From the NCBI GenBank assembly GCA_016704465.1, contig JADJAD010000001.1, positions 1,116,001 through 1,180,000 on the forward strand: a stretch of DNA of 64,000 nt. The letters are read 5' to 3'. How positions within the stretch are numbered: the first letter of the stretch is position 1; each line of letters starts with the position of its first letter. The stretch is from Gemmatimonadota bacterium. Lineage in GTDB: Bacteria; Gemmatimonadota; Gemmatimonadetes; Gemmatimonadales; Gemmatimonadaceae. A program made the position numbers and the translations under genes. Positions 46,337 to 54,736 of the stretch are shown here, piece by piece. The notes below the pieces were generated by a model. The model ran no database searches. It saw nothing but the letters and a program-made list of their open reading frames with translations, and was not told the origin of the DNA.

Positions 46337-48370
46337 ATGCAGCTTGCCTCCTTGTTCCTCCTGCTCGGCGCCGCACAGACGCCGACGCCTGACTCCCTCG
46401 ACTTCGTCGTCTGGAACCACGGACGCCGCGCCGGTGAAATGCAGGTCGTCACCACCGGCGACTCGGTCGCGGTGCACTACCTGCACGTGGACCGCCAGCG
46501 CGGTCCGCGCATCGAGGGCTTCTATCGCTTGCGTGAGGGGCGGCCGGTGTGGGGCGAGGTTCGCAGCGGCGGGGCGCAGGCCGCCGCCGCCGACATTTCG
46601 GGCAAGCCGGTCCCGCTCTCCTCCGAATTCTTCGAGCTGCGCGACGGCGTGGTGCGTGCGTGGTCCGGCGGCGACACGACCACCACCGCGCTGCCGCCAG
46701 GCGCGTTCTACCTGGCCCGCACCGCCACCCCGTACGACGACGCGGCGCTCGCCGCCTACCTGCTCCGCCAGCCGCAACACCGGGCACCGACGGTCCCGCA
46801 GGGAACAGCGCGCGTCGAGGTCGCGTTCGACACCTCGCTGGTGCTGGCCGGCCGACCGACTCCGGTGCGGCTGGCCGTGATCGATGGCGCCGGGCTTGCC
46901 CCCTCGCTCGTCTGGCTCGATGAGCGCGGGCAACTCTTCGCCTCCAACGCCGGCTGGTTCATCGCCGTGCGGCGCGGCGCCGAGCAGTTGCTGCCTGCGT
47001 TGCGCGCGTTTGAGCTGCGCTACCTCGAGGCCCGCGACGCCGCACTGGCCGCGCGGTTCGCGCCGAAATCGGCACCGGCGCTCGTCATCCGCAATGGCGA
47101 CTTGTTCGACAGCGAAACCGGGAAGGTGCGGACGCGCACCACGGTCGTCATCGTCAACGATCGCATCGTCGCCGTCGGCCCTGCCGATTCGGTCAAGACG
47201 CCGAGCGGCGCGACCGTCATCGATGCCAGTGGCAAGACGATCATTCCCGGCTTGTGGGACATGCACACCCACGCCTTCCAGGGGAGCGCCGACGGGGTGT
47301 TGCAACTGGCGACCGGCATCACCACCGTGCGCGACATGGCGTCGGACATCGACGTCGCCACCTCGCGGCGGGCGCGCGCCGATCGTGCCACCCTGCTCAG
47401 CCCGCGCCTCTTACTCGCCGGCTTCATCGAGGGACCCGGGAAATGGGCCGGCCCCTCAGAGGTCCTCGTCCGCACCGAAGCCGAGGCCCGGGCCTGGGTC
47501 GCGCGTTACGACTCGCTCGGCTACAAGCAGATCAAGCTCTACAACCTCGTGCACCCCGACCTCGTTCCGGTCATCGCCAGCGAGGCCCACGCCCGCGGCA
47601 TGCGCTTGAGCGGGCATGTCCCGCGCGGACTCAGCGTCGTCGCGGCAGTAAGTGTGGGCTTCGACGAGGTGCAACATGGAGCGTTCCTCTTCTCGACGTT
47701 CTTCCAGGACTCGCTGTACTACCCGCGCATGCGGGCCTATTCCGAGATCGCCAGCATCGTCGCCCCCACCTTCAACGTCGATGCGCCCGAGGTCACGGCG
47801 CTCATCGGCTTCCTGCGCGAGCGGGGCACCGTTGTGGACGGAACGTTCAACATCTGGCAGGACCGTTCGCGGGCACTCTCCGACGGAAAAGATCCCGTGT
47901 TCGGCCCCACCATCGACTGGCTGCCGCCGCTGGAACGGCGCGGAATGCTGGCCGGGAGCGGCGGGTCATCCGAAGCGACCGCGCGGGCGCAATCTGCGTC
48001 GGCCGCCTACCGCCGCATGCTCAAGCGCCTCTTCGACGCCGGCGTGACGCTGGTCGCCGGTACCGACAACCTCGCCGGGTTGTCGTATCACGGCGAGCTG
48101 GAGATCTATGAGCGCGCCGGCATTCCCGCGCCGAACGTCCTCCAGATCGCGACGATAACGGCGGCGCGTGTGATGAAGCAGGACAAGGACTACGGCAGCG
48201 TGTCGGTTGGCAAGGTCGCCGACCTCGCCCTCGTCGCCGGGCGCCCCGCCGAGTTTATCACCGACCTGCGGAAGACCGAACTGGTGGTGCGGGCGGGGCG
48301 GGTGTACCGGAGCCGGGAGCTGTTCGAGGCGGTGGGGATCGTCGTCCCGTCGTCTCTCCCCCGGCGCTAG
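46337..48370 (+). CDS. Exported metal-dependent amidohydrolase
   Basis: A 677-residue protein with a short signal peptide (MQLASLFLLLGAAQ). The N-terminal ~230 residues are a unique beta-rich part. The amidohydrolase TIM barrel covers about 250-650: GLWDMHTHAFQG (HxH metal site), KQIKLYNLV (bridging Lys), SGHVPRG, VQHGAF, AGTDNLAG (metal Asp). The C-terminal GKVADLALVAGRPAE closes the second sandwich domain. Imidazolonepropionase/prolidase-like subgroup. Its last 4 bases overlap the convergent metallophosphoesterase stop. Confidence 0.85.
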   Translation: MQLASLFLLLGAAQTPTPDSLDFVVWNHGRRAGEMQVVTTGDSVAVHYLHVDRQRGPRIEGFYRLREGRPVWGEVRSGGAQAAAADISGKPVPLSSEFFELRDGVVRAWSGGDTTTTALPPGAFYLARTATPYDDAALAAYLLRQPQHRAPTVPQGTARVEVAFDTSLVLAGRPTPVRLAVIDGAGLAPSLVWLDERGQLFASNAGWFIAVRRGAEQLLPALRAFELRYLEARDAALAARFAPKSAPALVIRNGDLFDSETGKVRTRTTVVIVNDRIVAVGPADSVKTPSGATVIDASGKTIIPGLWDMHTHAFQGSADGVLQLATGITTVRDMASDIDVATSRRARADRATLLSPRLLLAGFIEGPGKWAGPSEVLVRTEAEARAWVARYDSLGYKQIKLYNLVHPDLVPVIASEAHARGMRLSGHVPRGLSVVAAVSVGFDEVQHGAFLFSTFFQDSLYYPRMRAYSEIASIVAPTFNVDAPEVTALIGFLRERGTVVDGTFNIWQDRSRALSDGKDPVFGPTIDWLPPLERRGMLAGSGGSSEATARAQSASAAYRRMLKRLFDAGVTLVAGTDNLAGLSYHGELEIYERAGIPAPNVLQIATITAARVMKQDKDYGSVSVGKVADLALVAGRPAEFITDLRKTELVVRAGRVYRSRELFEAVGIVVPSSLPRR

Positions 48371-49131
48371 ACCGCCGCCGCTACCGGCTTCCCCCCGGTT
48401 CGCAGGAACTCGATGAACTCGTCCGGCAGCCCCGCTTCGCGAACCGCTGCTGTCGCGGCGTCAAGATCGTACGCCGTGCGCACGTGTTCCACCCAAGCGT
48501 CCGCCCCTCCCAGATCCAGCAACACGTAGCCCGCCCGCGCATCGCCGTCTTTCGGCCGTCCCACGCTTCCCGTGTTGATGAAGTGAATCCCCTCCACCAC
48601 CCGATGCCACGGCTTGTGCGTATGCCCGAAGGCGATGGCGTCACCGGCCTTGAGACCGACCACCCCGGCCATCTTCAGGCAGAACTCGTCCGAACGATCC
48701 TCCGTCCAGTACAGCGTGTTGAGCGTCGGCGTCCCGTGCACGAGCACCAACCGCGGACCGGCCAGGTGACCGCCTAACGGGCGCAGGTCGAGCGAGAAGG
48801 GGAGCCCGCCGAGCCAGCGCTTGTTGGCTGCGGTCACCGTGCGCCGCGTGAACTCGTAGCTGATGTGCGCCAGCTCCTCCTGCCTCGGCGTCTCGGACTT
48901 GCAGCCGCAATGTTTGTAGTCGGTGGCAACCGTGGAGTCGTAGTTGCCCGCGATCCCGGCGATCCCGCGCTCGCGTAATCGCCCGATTACCTCGTTCGGA
49001 AACGCCGAGTAACCCACGAGGTCTCCCAGGTGGTAGACCGCATCGACATCGCCGCGCGCGTCGATGTCCGCGAGCACCGCGTCGAGCGCATGCAGGTTCG
49101 CGTGAATGTCGGAGATCAGCGCGTAGCGCAT
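48367..49131 (-). CDS. YfcE/ApaH-like metallophosphoesterase of ars cluster
   Basis: 254 residues with calcineurin-type motifs: ALISDIHANLHAL, HLGDLVGYS, AGNYDST (GN-D/H), VHGTPT and AFGHTHKPWH. Two metal ions expected; cyclic nucleotide, phosphodiester or protein phosphatase activity possible. The segment YKHCGCKSETPRQEEL is a cysteine-bearing insert seen in members encoded beside arsR. It follows arsR after 111 bases on the same strand, so it is probably under ArsR control. A specific arsenic role is not proven. Confidence 0.82.
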   Translation of the reverse strand: MRYALISDIHANLHALDAVLADIDARGDVDAVYHLGDLVGYSAFPNEVIGRLRERGIAGIAGNYDSTVATDYKHCGCKSETPRQEELAHISYEFTRRTVTAANKRWLGGLPFSLDLRPLGGHLAGPRLVLVHGTPTLNTLYWTEDRSDEFCLKMAGVVGLKAGDAIAFGHTHKPWHRVVEGIHFINTGSVGRPKDGDARAGYVLLDLGGADAWVEHVRTAYDLDAATAAVREAGLPDEFIEFLRTGGKPVAAAV

Positions 49132-49242
49132 CGTGAGGGAAGGGTCGTGGAGTGACTGCTTCCGCAGCCGTGCGGCACCTGAGGCACCTGAGGCACTCGA
49201 ACGGCGACGCGAGCAAGAGGTCGATGGGGCGCGTGACGTGGA

Positions 49243-49698
49243 TCAGTCACACGGGGCCGCCTCACGCGCTCCCACGCGAGCCTCGGCCAGCGCTCGTTCC
49301 TCATCGAGTTCCGCGATACCGCGGAAGCACTCCGCCACGCAACCTAAGAGACGGCGGTGTACCGGGGTCGCCGCCTCGGCGAGACGATAGTGCGCGAACT
49401 TCCAGTCCCGCGTCACCGTCACCAACCCGCTTCGCCGCAGGTAGGCCAGGTGCCGCGAGACCGTGGGCTGCACGACGTTGAGGATCTCGACGATGTCGCA
49501 GACGCAGAGTTCACCGGCGGCGAGCACGTTGAGGATCCGCAGGCGCGTCGGGTCGGCGAAACCCTTGAAGAGCACGTCGGCGGCATCCAGCGAACCCGTG
49601 ACCCCGTGGTCCGTGCCTCGCTCCGCGACCGCCGTCGCGCCGCGCGTCGCGCAGCACGCCCCCTCGTCAACAACGGTCACCGTGTTAGCAGGCGTCAT
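49243..49698 (-). CDS. arsR: ArsR-family arsenic-responsive repressor
   Basis: A 151-residue winged-helix repressor: GFADPTRLRILNVLAAGELC, then VCDIVEILNVVQPTVSRHLA, then YLRRSGLVTVTRDWKFAHYR. The metal site on helix alpha3 is C-V-C-D. A third thiol is absent from the usual place; a Cys pair near the N-terminus (EGACCATRG) could supply it. I chose ATG 49698. A longer frame starts with TTG at 49728, but that would put the start inside the CTCAAG-ATG-CTTGAG dyad at 49724-49738, which is better read as the operator. Regulates itself and the metallophosphoesterase. Confidence 0.9.
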   Translation of the reverse strand: MTPANTVTVVDEGACCATRGATAVAERGTDHGVTGSLDAADVLFKGFADPTRLRILNVLAAGELCVCDIVEILNVVQPTVSRHLAYLRRSGLVTVTRDWKFAHYRLAEAATPVHRRLLGCVAECFRGIAELDEERALAEARVGAREAAPCD

Positions 49699-49723
49699 AT
49701 GCGGCTTCACACATGCAATATTC

Positions 49724-49738
49724 CTCAAGATGCTTGAG
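49724..49738. promoter_or_regulatory. Candidate ArsR operator, perfect dyad
   Basis: CTCAAG (49724-49729), spacer ATG, CTTGAG (49733-49738). It lies 26 bases upstream of the arsR ATG, in the only gap between the zinc-protein gene stop (49742) and arsR, as expected for autoregulation. Confidence 0.6.
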
Positions 49739-49741
49739 CGG

Positions 49742-50008
49742 TCAATGGCTGTGAGCGAGCCTCGGCGTCGGACTCGCGCTCACCGTCGCGACCCTCGCGA
49801 CCTTCGGTTCCTGCGCGTCCCGCGCGGCGGCCGTCACGACCGCGACGCACGACTCACAGTAGATCGGTGCCCCCGCAATGTTCGCCCGGTGCGCGTGGCC
49901 CGCGCACACGCCGGCCCCGCAGTGTTGGCAGACGGCGACCGCCTCGTGCGTGGTGGGCCAAAGCCCGCCGGCCAGCGGACGCGTGGTGTCACAGATGTAG
50001 CACTTCAT
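49742..50008 (-). CDS. Small cysteine-rich zinc-binding protein
   Basis: An 88-residue protein. The start ATG 50008 has a good AGGAG site 8 bases upstream. Four C-x2-C or C-x-C type pairs are seen (MKCYICD, VCQHCGAGVC, YCESC), arranged as a double zinc ribbon, with an HAH in between and a C-terminal HSH. Resembles DUF2180-type small proteins encoded in arsenic clusters. The gene follows the ACR3 gene by 22 bases. Possible metallochaperone; not proven. Confidence 0.65.
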   Translation of the reverse strand: MKCYICDTTRPLAGGLWPTTHEAVAVCQHCGAGVCAGHAHRANIAGAPIYCESCVAVVTAAARDAQEPKVARVATVSASPTPRLAHSH

Positions 50009-50030
50009 ACAGACAAGCTCCTGAGCAGCG

Positions 50031-51236
50031 TCAGGCGCGCCCTGTCGTGCGGCGCGTGGTCGGCCGTCGCGCGCTGCTCGTCGCGGCGGACGTGGAAGTG
50101 GATGTGGATGTGGCGGGAGACGGGGATTCGGAGGCGCTTGGCGTAAAGCCGAACCACCGACGCCCCAGCGCGAGCGAGAGGTAGACGAGACCAATGAGTG
50201 CCGGCACCTCGACCAGCGGGCCGACGACCGCGGCCAACGCCTCACCCGAGCCGATGCCGAACGTCGCGACCGCCACGGCGATCGCCAGCTCGAAGTTGTT
50301 CCCCGCCGCCGTGAACGAGAGCGAGGCCGTGCTCTGGTAGTCGAAGCCCATCCGGCGCGAGAACCAGAACGCGAAGCCGAACATCACGACGAAGTAGACC
50401 AGCAGCGGGACCGCGATCCGCAGCACATCGAGCGGCAGCTCGACAATGCGGTGCCCCTGCATCGCGAACATCAGCACAATCGTGTAGAGCAGGCCGAGCA
50501 GCGCCGTCGGACCGATCTTAGGGATGAAGACGCCGTCGTACCACGCCCCTCCCTTGCGCGCCACCAGCACCTTGCGCGTCAGGTAGCCGGCAACGAGCGG
50601 GACGCCGAGGAAGATCCCCACGCTCCTGGCGATCTGGCCCATCGTCACGTCCAGCACCGCCGACTCGGCTCCGAACCACCCGGGGATCACGGTCAGGAAA
50701 ACCCAGCCGAGCACCGAGTAGGTCAGTATCTGGAAGACCGAATTGAGCGCAACCAGCACCGCGGCCAGCTCGCCAGAGCCACAGGCCAGCTCGTTCCAGA
50801 TGAGCACCATCGCGATGCAGCGGGCAAGCCCGATCAGGACCAGGCCATTGCGATACTCCGGCAGGTCGGGGAGAAAGATCCACGCCAGCCCGAGCATCAG
50901 GAGCGGTCCGACGACCCAGTTGAGCACCAGCGACGTGCCCAGCAGGCGGGTGTCCTTGGCGTGCTCCCCGATGGCTTCGTATCGGACCTTGGCGAGCACC
51001 GGGTACATCATCCACAGCAGTCCGACGGCGATCGGGACCGAGACACCTGCGAGCTGAACGCGGTCCAGCTGGGCGCCGAGGTCTGGATAGACTCGCCCGA
51101 GCAACAGCCCGAGCCCCATCGCCGCGAAGATCCAGATCGGGAGAAAGCGATCCAGCGTCGAGAGGCGCTGCAGCAGGGGCGCCTCGGGGGATGGATCACT
51201 AGCCGCGGTCGGGGGCATGGTTGCCGTGGCGCTCAT
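50031..51236 (-). CDS. acr3: ACR3-family arsenite efflux permease
   Basis: A 401-residue ten-helix transporter that exports arsenite. Diagnostic parts: RLSTLDRFLPIWIFAAMGLG, RYEAIGEHAKDTRLLG, the helix LIGLARCIAMVLIWNELACG with the essential Cys140, and SFTAAGNNFELAIAVAVATF with the conserved Glu. The C-terminal ~40 residues are a Ser/Thr-rich extension that other members lack. Start ATG 51236. Upstream lies a C10 tract and a nested dyad. Transcription continues into the small zinc protein. Confidence 0.93.
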   Translation of the reverse strand: MSATATMPPTAASDPSPEAPLLQRLSTLDRFLPIWIFAAMGLGLLLGRVYPDLGAQLDRVQLAGVSVPIAVGLLWMMYPVLAKVRYEAIGEHAKDTRLLGTSLVLNWVVGPLLMLGLAWIFLPDLPEYRNGLVLIGLARCIAMVLIWNELACGSGELAAVLVALNSVFQILTYSVLGWVFLTVIPGWFGAESAVLDVTMGQIARSVGIFLGVPLVAGYLTRKVLVARKGGAWYDGVFIPKIGPTALLGLLYTIVLMFAMQGHRIVELPLDVLRIAVPLLVYFVVMFGFAFWFSRRMGFDYQSTASLSFTAAGNNFELAIAVAVATFGIGSGEALAAVVGPLVEVPALIGLVYLSLALGRRWFGFTPSASESPSPATSTSTSTSAATSSARRPTTRRTTGRA

Positions 51237-51280
51237 GCGTGCGACTCCAGGCTGGCGAGAGCGGCCCGCCGACGGTTGGC

Positions 51281-51290
51281 GGGGGGGGGG
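51281..51290. repeat. G10 homopolymer tract upstream of acr3
   Basis: A run of ten G on the plus strand (C10 in transcription direction), 45 bases before the acr3 start, with another G5 after one T. Could be slippage-prone. Confidence 0.7.
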
Positions 51291-51327
51291 TGGGGGCGAA
51301 GAATCGGGGGAGGATGGCAAAGTCGAG

Positions 51328-51373
51328 ATCATATGAGTGATACCTGAATCAAATATCGGTATACGCATATGAT
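51328..51373. promoter_or_regulatory. Nested dyad in acr3 upstream region
   Basis: Outer arms ATCATATG (51328-51335) and CATATGAT (51366-51373) enclose inner arms ATACC (51340-51344) and GGTAT (51358-51362). This AT-rich island in a GC-rich genome lies 92-137 bases upstream of the acr3 start and is the likely promoter/operator of acr3. Confidence 0.5.
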
Positions 51374-51427
51374 AGCACGTCGCCCGAAACGCTGATCTCC
51401 TGTCATGGAATCCCCCACGCCCGGAGG

Positions 51428-51847
51428 CTACCCTCGACGCAGCACTCCGGTCAGCTCCGTCCCCGGGGCCACCGTATTGAACACCGTCCCGTACTTCCGG
51501 ACGTTCGAGTGCAGGAGTTCGAGCCGCTGGTCGGGCTCGTCGGTGTCGACGACGATCTCGTAGCTGATCGACTCGAGGCGTGGCGGCACGTCCTGCCGAA
51601 CGCCGTGGATGGTCACGGAGACCCCCCGCAGGGCAAACGACAGCATCGGCGTCACGCGCTCGATCCCCTTGAGCATGCACGCCGCCAGCGCCGTCAGCAG
51701 CAATTCGGCGGGATTCATCGCATCACGACGCCCGGCCAGGTCGGTGTCGATCGTGACCGCCGCGTCCTTGCATCGCGCGACACTGCCGTGCGCATCGAGC
51801 CGCACCGCACGGACCGTGTATTCCAGCTTCTTGGTCGCCGTGGCCAA
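51428..51847 (-). CDS. OsmC-family peroxidase-like protein
   Basis: A 139-residue protein. GRRDAMNPAELLLTALAACM, then LKGIERV, is the OsmC motif with the helix carrying the reactive Cys57. The second peroxidatic Cys of classical OsmC is not apparent, so a redox or hydroperoxide role is uncertain. The start is TTG at 51847, supported by GGGAGGG six bases upstream. It lies 63 bases after the thioredoxin-like gene and probably belongs to the arsR2 operon. Confidence 0.85.
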   Translation of the reverse strand: MATATKKLEYTVRAVRLDAHGSVARCKDAAVTIDTDLAGRRDAMNPAELLLTALAACMLKGIERVTPMLSFALRGVSVTIHGVRQDVPPRLESISYEIVVDTDEPDQRLELLHSNVRKYGTVFNTVAPGTELTGVLRRG

Positions 51848-51910
51848 CGCACCCTCCCTATGTCGTGATGTCCGAACGAAACCGATGATGCCTGCGATGG
51901 TGCCGATCGC

Positions 51911-52144
51911 CTACTGAAGCCAACTCTCGACCTTGGCCCGTGTCGGCACCCCGCCCGCATGCACCACCGTCTCGTCGATCACCACGCCCGGCGTCGATAG
52001 GACGCCATAGGCCATGATCTCGCGGATCTCCTCGACCTTCTCGACAGTCACCGCGACCCCCTTCGCCTGCGCGACGTCGGCGATCAGCTTCGCCGTCACC
52101 TTGCAGTTGTTGCAGCCGCTGCCCAGCACTTTCACCGTTTTCAT
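51911..52144 (-). CDS. Thioredoxin-like redox-active disulfide protein
   Basis: A 77-residue protein of the MTH895/glutaredoxin-like family. KVLGSGCNNCKVTAKLI carries the C-x2-C active site near residues 11-14, followed by VEKVEEIREIMAYGVLSTPG with the cis-Pro, and VVIDETVVHAGGVP. Encoded 17 bases after the COG0701 permease gene. Such pairs occur together in arsenic clusters. May reduce or deliver a thiol-bound metalloid. Confidence 0.85.
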   Translation of the reverse strand: MKTVKVLGSGCNNCKVTAKLIADVAQAKGVAVTVEKVEEIREIMAYGVLSTPGVVIDETVVHAGGVPTRAKVESWLQ

Positions 52145-52161
52145 CTGTCCCTCATCGGCGC

Positions 52162-53196
52162 TCAGAGCACCGCGTTGAAGATGTAGCCCACGGCGAGAAT
52201 CCCGCTCGCCACCACCGCCACGAACGTCACGATCAGTCGGACCTTGAGCACCTTGCGCAGGATGATCATCTCCGGCAGCGAGAGGGCGATCACGCTCATC
52301 ATGAAGGCGAGCACCGTGCCTAACGCAGCGCCCTTGGCGAGCAGCGCCTCGACGATGGGGATGATCCCCGCCGCGTTGGTGTACATCGGGACGCCGATGA
52401 TCACCGCGAGCGGCACCGACCACGAGGCGTCGCGCCCCATCAGGCTGGCCATGAAGTCCTCGGGCACGTAGCCATGGATCAGCGCACCGATGAGGATCCC
52501 CACCAGCACGTAGGGCCACACCTTGCCCACGATCTCGCGCACCGAGGCGAAGCCTGCCTGCACCCGGTCCGAGAGCGTCATCGTATCGTGCACCGCGGCC
52601 GCCTGGGTCCTGGGCATCTGCTGCACCCAGTCCTCGAGGTACTTCTCCATTTTGGCCCTGCCGATCACCCATCCCGCCACGATAGCCACGCTTAACCCGA
52701 GCCCGAGATAGAGCGCCGCGACGCGGAACCCAAACAATCCGAAGAGCAGGGTCAGCGCGACCTCGTTCACCATCGGAGCCGCGATCAGGAACGAGAAGGT
52801 GATGCCCAGCGGGACGCCGGCCTGCACGAAGCCGATGAACAGCGGAACCGCCGAGCACGAACAGAACGGCGTGACGATGCCGAGCGAGGCGGCCATGACG
52901 TTGCCGACACCCTCCGCTCGCCCCGCCAGCAGCACCCGCGTGCGCTCGGCCGTGAAGTAGGAGTTCACCATCCCCATCACCATGACCACGCCCGTGAGCA
53001 GGAGCAGGACCTTCGGTGCGTCGTAGAGGAAGAACTCCACGGCGCCGGCGAGGTGACTGTCCCGGGCGAGAGGGAGGAGGTCTACGATGTTCGACGCGAG
53101 CGGGGCCAGCGCCTGGTAGGTCAGGAACCACAGCACCGCGGCGAACGCCAGAAAGACGCGCGGACTGTGCTGGGGAAGACGGAGGATCGCGTTCAT
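52162..53196 (-). CDS. COG0701/DUF318 permease (ArsP-like)
   Basis: A 344-residue membrane protein with eight or more helices. The motif GIVTPFCSCSAVPLFIGFVQ carries the two cysteines typical of the family, and IGVPMYTNAAGIIPIVEALL is the second conserved block. ArsP members export trivalent organoarsenicals; other members have unknown roles. ATG 53196 overlaps the arsR2 stop as ATGA (53193-53196). The loop between the halves (about residues 185-215) is charged and cytoplasmic. Confidence 0.85.
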   Translation of the reverse strand: MNAILRLPQHSPRVFLAFAAVLWFLTYQALAPLASNIVDLLPLARDSHLAGAVEFFLYDAPKVLLLLTGVVMVMGMVNSYFTAERTRVLLAGRAEGVGNVMAASLGIVTPFCSCSAVPLFIGFVQAGVPLGITFSFLIAAPMVNEVALTLLFGLFGFRVAALYLGLGLSVAIVAGWVIGRAKMEKYLEDWVQQMPRTQAAAVHDTMTLSDRVQAGFASVREIVGKVWPYVLVGILIGALIHGYVPEDFMASLMGRDASWSVPLAVIIGVPMYTNAAGIIPIVEALLAKGAALGTVLAFMMSVIALSLPEMIILRKVLKVRLIVTFVAVVASGILAVGYIFNAVL

Positions 53197-53537
53197 GAAG
53201 CGTTCCTGAGGAGTCGAATCGGGCGGTCCACGAAGTCGGCGAGCCGCTGACGCGCCGCGCGCAGGTCCTCGGGCGGGACTCCCCCCGAGGTCAACCCGTT
53301 TAGGATCGTCCGCGCCCAGGGCGGGACATCGCCAATTCGATAGTAGATGCGCCGGCCATCGCGCCGAGCGTCGAGCCATTCCGCGTTGCGGAGGATGGCG
53401 AGCTGCCGCGACACGACTGGCTGGAGCTGGTCGAGGGCGGCTTCGAGCTCGCAGACACAGAGTTCCTGCTCGAGGGCGAGCAGGGCGAGCATGGTGCGAC
53501 GGGTGGGGTCGGCGAGGACGTTCAGGTCGGGGTGCAT
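53193..53537 (-). CDS. arsR: ArsR-family repressor, first gene of permease operon
   Basis: A 114-residue winged-helix repressor: VLADPTRRTMLALLALEQEL, then CVCELEAALDQLQPVVSRQL, then AILRNAEWLDARRDGRRIYY. Helix alpha3 carries C-V-C, a metalloid-sensing site. It is distinct in sequence from the other ArsR in this cluster. A perfect 10-bp dyad lies 5 bases upstream of its ATG. It starts the operon arsR-permease-thioredoxin-like-(osmC). Confidence 0.9.
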   Translation of the reverse strand: MHPDLNVLADPTRRTMLALLALEQELCVCELEAALDQLQPVVSRQLAILRNAEWLDARRDGRRIYYRIGDVPPWARTILNGLTSGGVPPEDLRAARQRLADFVDRPIRLLRNAS

Positions 53538-53541
53538 GGGG

Positions 53542-53567
53542 GATATATATGGCTGGGCATATATATC
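53542..53567. promoter_or_regulatory. Candidate ArsR operator, 10-bp perfect dyad
   Basis: GATATATATG (53542-53551), spacer GCTGGG, CATATATATC (53558-53567). It ends 5 bases before the repressor's start codon, so a bound repressor would cover the ribosome site and promoter. AT-rich in a GC-rich context. Confidence 0.7.
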
Positions 53568-53893
53568 TGGAGTCGGATATGTCCTGACTTCGGCGCGGCA
53601 TTTATCGGACAGGGAGATTGTGGCTTGAGAGCCCGTCGTCCGTCCGCCACGCCTCGGTTAGGCCTTTCTCCGCTCAACCCGTCTTCCGGCCGATTGTAGT
53701 TGGAGTCGACCCATCTCGGTCGCGCCCCATCTCCGTGCGCGACGAGGAAACCCCTGGTGCCTTGTCGTCCTGCGGCGTCCCCGCCGATTGATTGCGAGTG
53801 GCCGGTCGCTCTGGCCCGTGCGCCATCCACCGCAAGACACACGCGGCGGAGTTCGAGCCGTCCGCACCAGAGTTCGCGTCAACGCGCGGCGCG
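53568..53893. other. Intergenic region, no gene seen
   Basis: 326 bases with no plausible gene on either strand. It should contain the promoter region of the arsR operon and the 3' flank of the transglutaminase-like gene. Confidence 0.3.
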
Positions 53894-54736
53894 CTACTTC
53901 TTGAAGTTCACCTTGGGCGGCTCGTGCAACGGATTGTCCTGCCACGGCGATTTGTATAGCGGATTCCCGCTCCAGACCCGCGCGGTGCCGAGCGGGTTGT
54001 GCTTGGTCCTTGAATCGGGCTCCACGTCTACTTCCCGAAACGTGTAGCCCTCCGCCGTGCGATGGATGACAGGGCGCCCGGGGGTGACCGATTCCCAACG
54101 ACATCCGACCCAGGTCGTCGCGTCCGGCACTTCCTTCGCCCACCATTCCGCATACTGGTCGTTGATGTCGTGATCGGCTATGCCGGCCACGTTCAGCATG
54201 GCGTCGTATGCGCGGTGCTCGATCACCACGAACTGATGATCGGACCAGACCTGATGGCCGCCACATTCCGCGTACCCCACTTCACCGTTGAACATGTGCA
54301 ACGGCGCGCGCACGCCACCGATGTGATGCAACGGCAGCACGAAGATGTGTCCCTTTCGTTCGTGGCTGTACACGCTTCCCGGGACGCCCGATCCGTAGCC
54401 TAGCACGGCGCACAACTCCGCCAGCGCCCGGGCGATGCTGTGGCAATCGTAGAACACTCCTCGCTTGTCATCCTTGAGCAAGTCGTCCCACTGGTTGTTC
54501 CCGGCGTTCGAGCGCCAGATCCACCCATGCTGCTCGCAGTACCTGTACATGTTGTGCGTCAAGCTGCTGAGATTGACAATCGACGACGCATCGAAGCGGA
54601 TATCCCCCGGCCCATCGTTCATGATTGCCCACGCAGCCTGATACGTGACCTTCCACTTCTCGAACGACATGCCGGTGAATCGTGGATGCCGTCGGATGTT
54701 GTCGGCCAGAACGAGCTGCAACTTGCTGTCAACCAT
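53894..54736 (-). CDS. Hypothetical protein with transglutaminase-like Cys-His pattern
   Basis: A 280-residue soluble protein. FYDCHSIARALAELCAVLGY with a Cys at the start of a helix, a later GHIFVLPLHHIGG, and DHQFVVIEHRAYDAMLN follow the Cys-His-Asp order of transglutaminase-like or papain-fold proteins. The C-terminal ~60 residues are Asn/Pro rich. No signal peptide with the ATG at 54736. Family not certain, function unknown; the region fits a protease or amidase at best. Lies between the ars cluster and the island boundary. Confidence 0.5.
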   Translation of the reverse strand: MVDSKLQLVLADNIRRHPRFTGMSFEKWKVTYQAAWAIMNDGPGDIRFDASSIVNLSSLTHNMYRYCEQHGWIWRSNAGNNQWDDLLKDDKRGVFYDCHSIARALAELCAVLGYGSGVPGSVYSHERKGHIFVLPLHHIGGVRAPLHMFNGEVGYAECGGHQVWSDHQFVVIEHRAYDAMLNVAGIADHDINDQYAEWWAKEVPDATTWVGCRWESVTPGRPVIHRTAEGYTFREVDVEPDSRTKHNPLGTARVWSGNPLYKSPWQDNPLHEPPKVNFKK

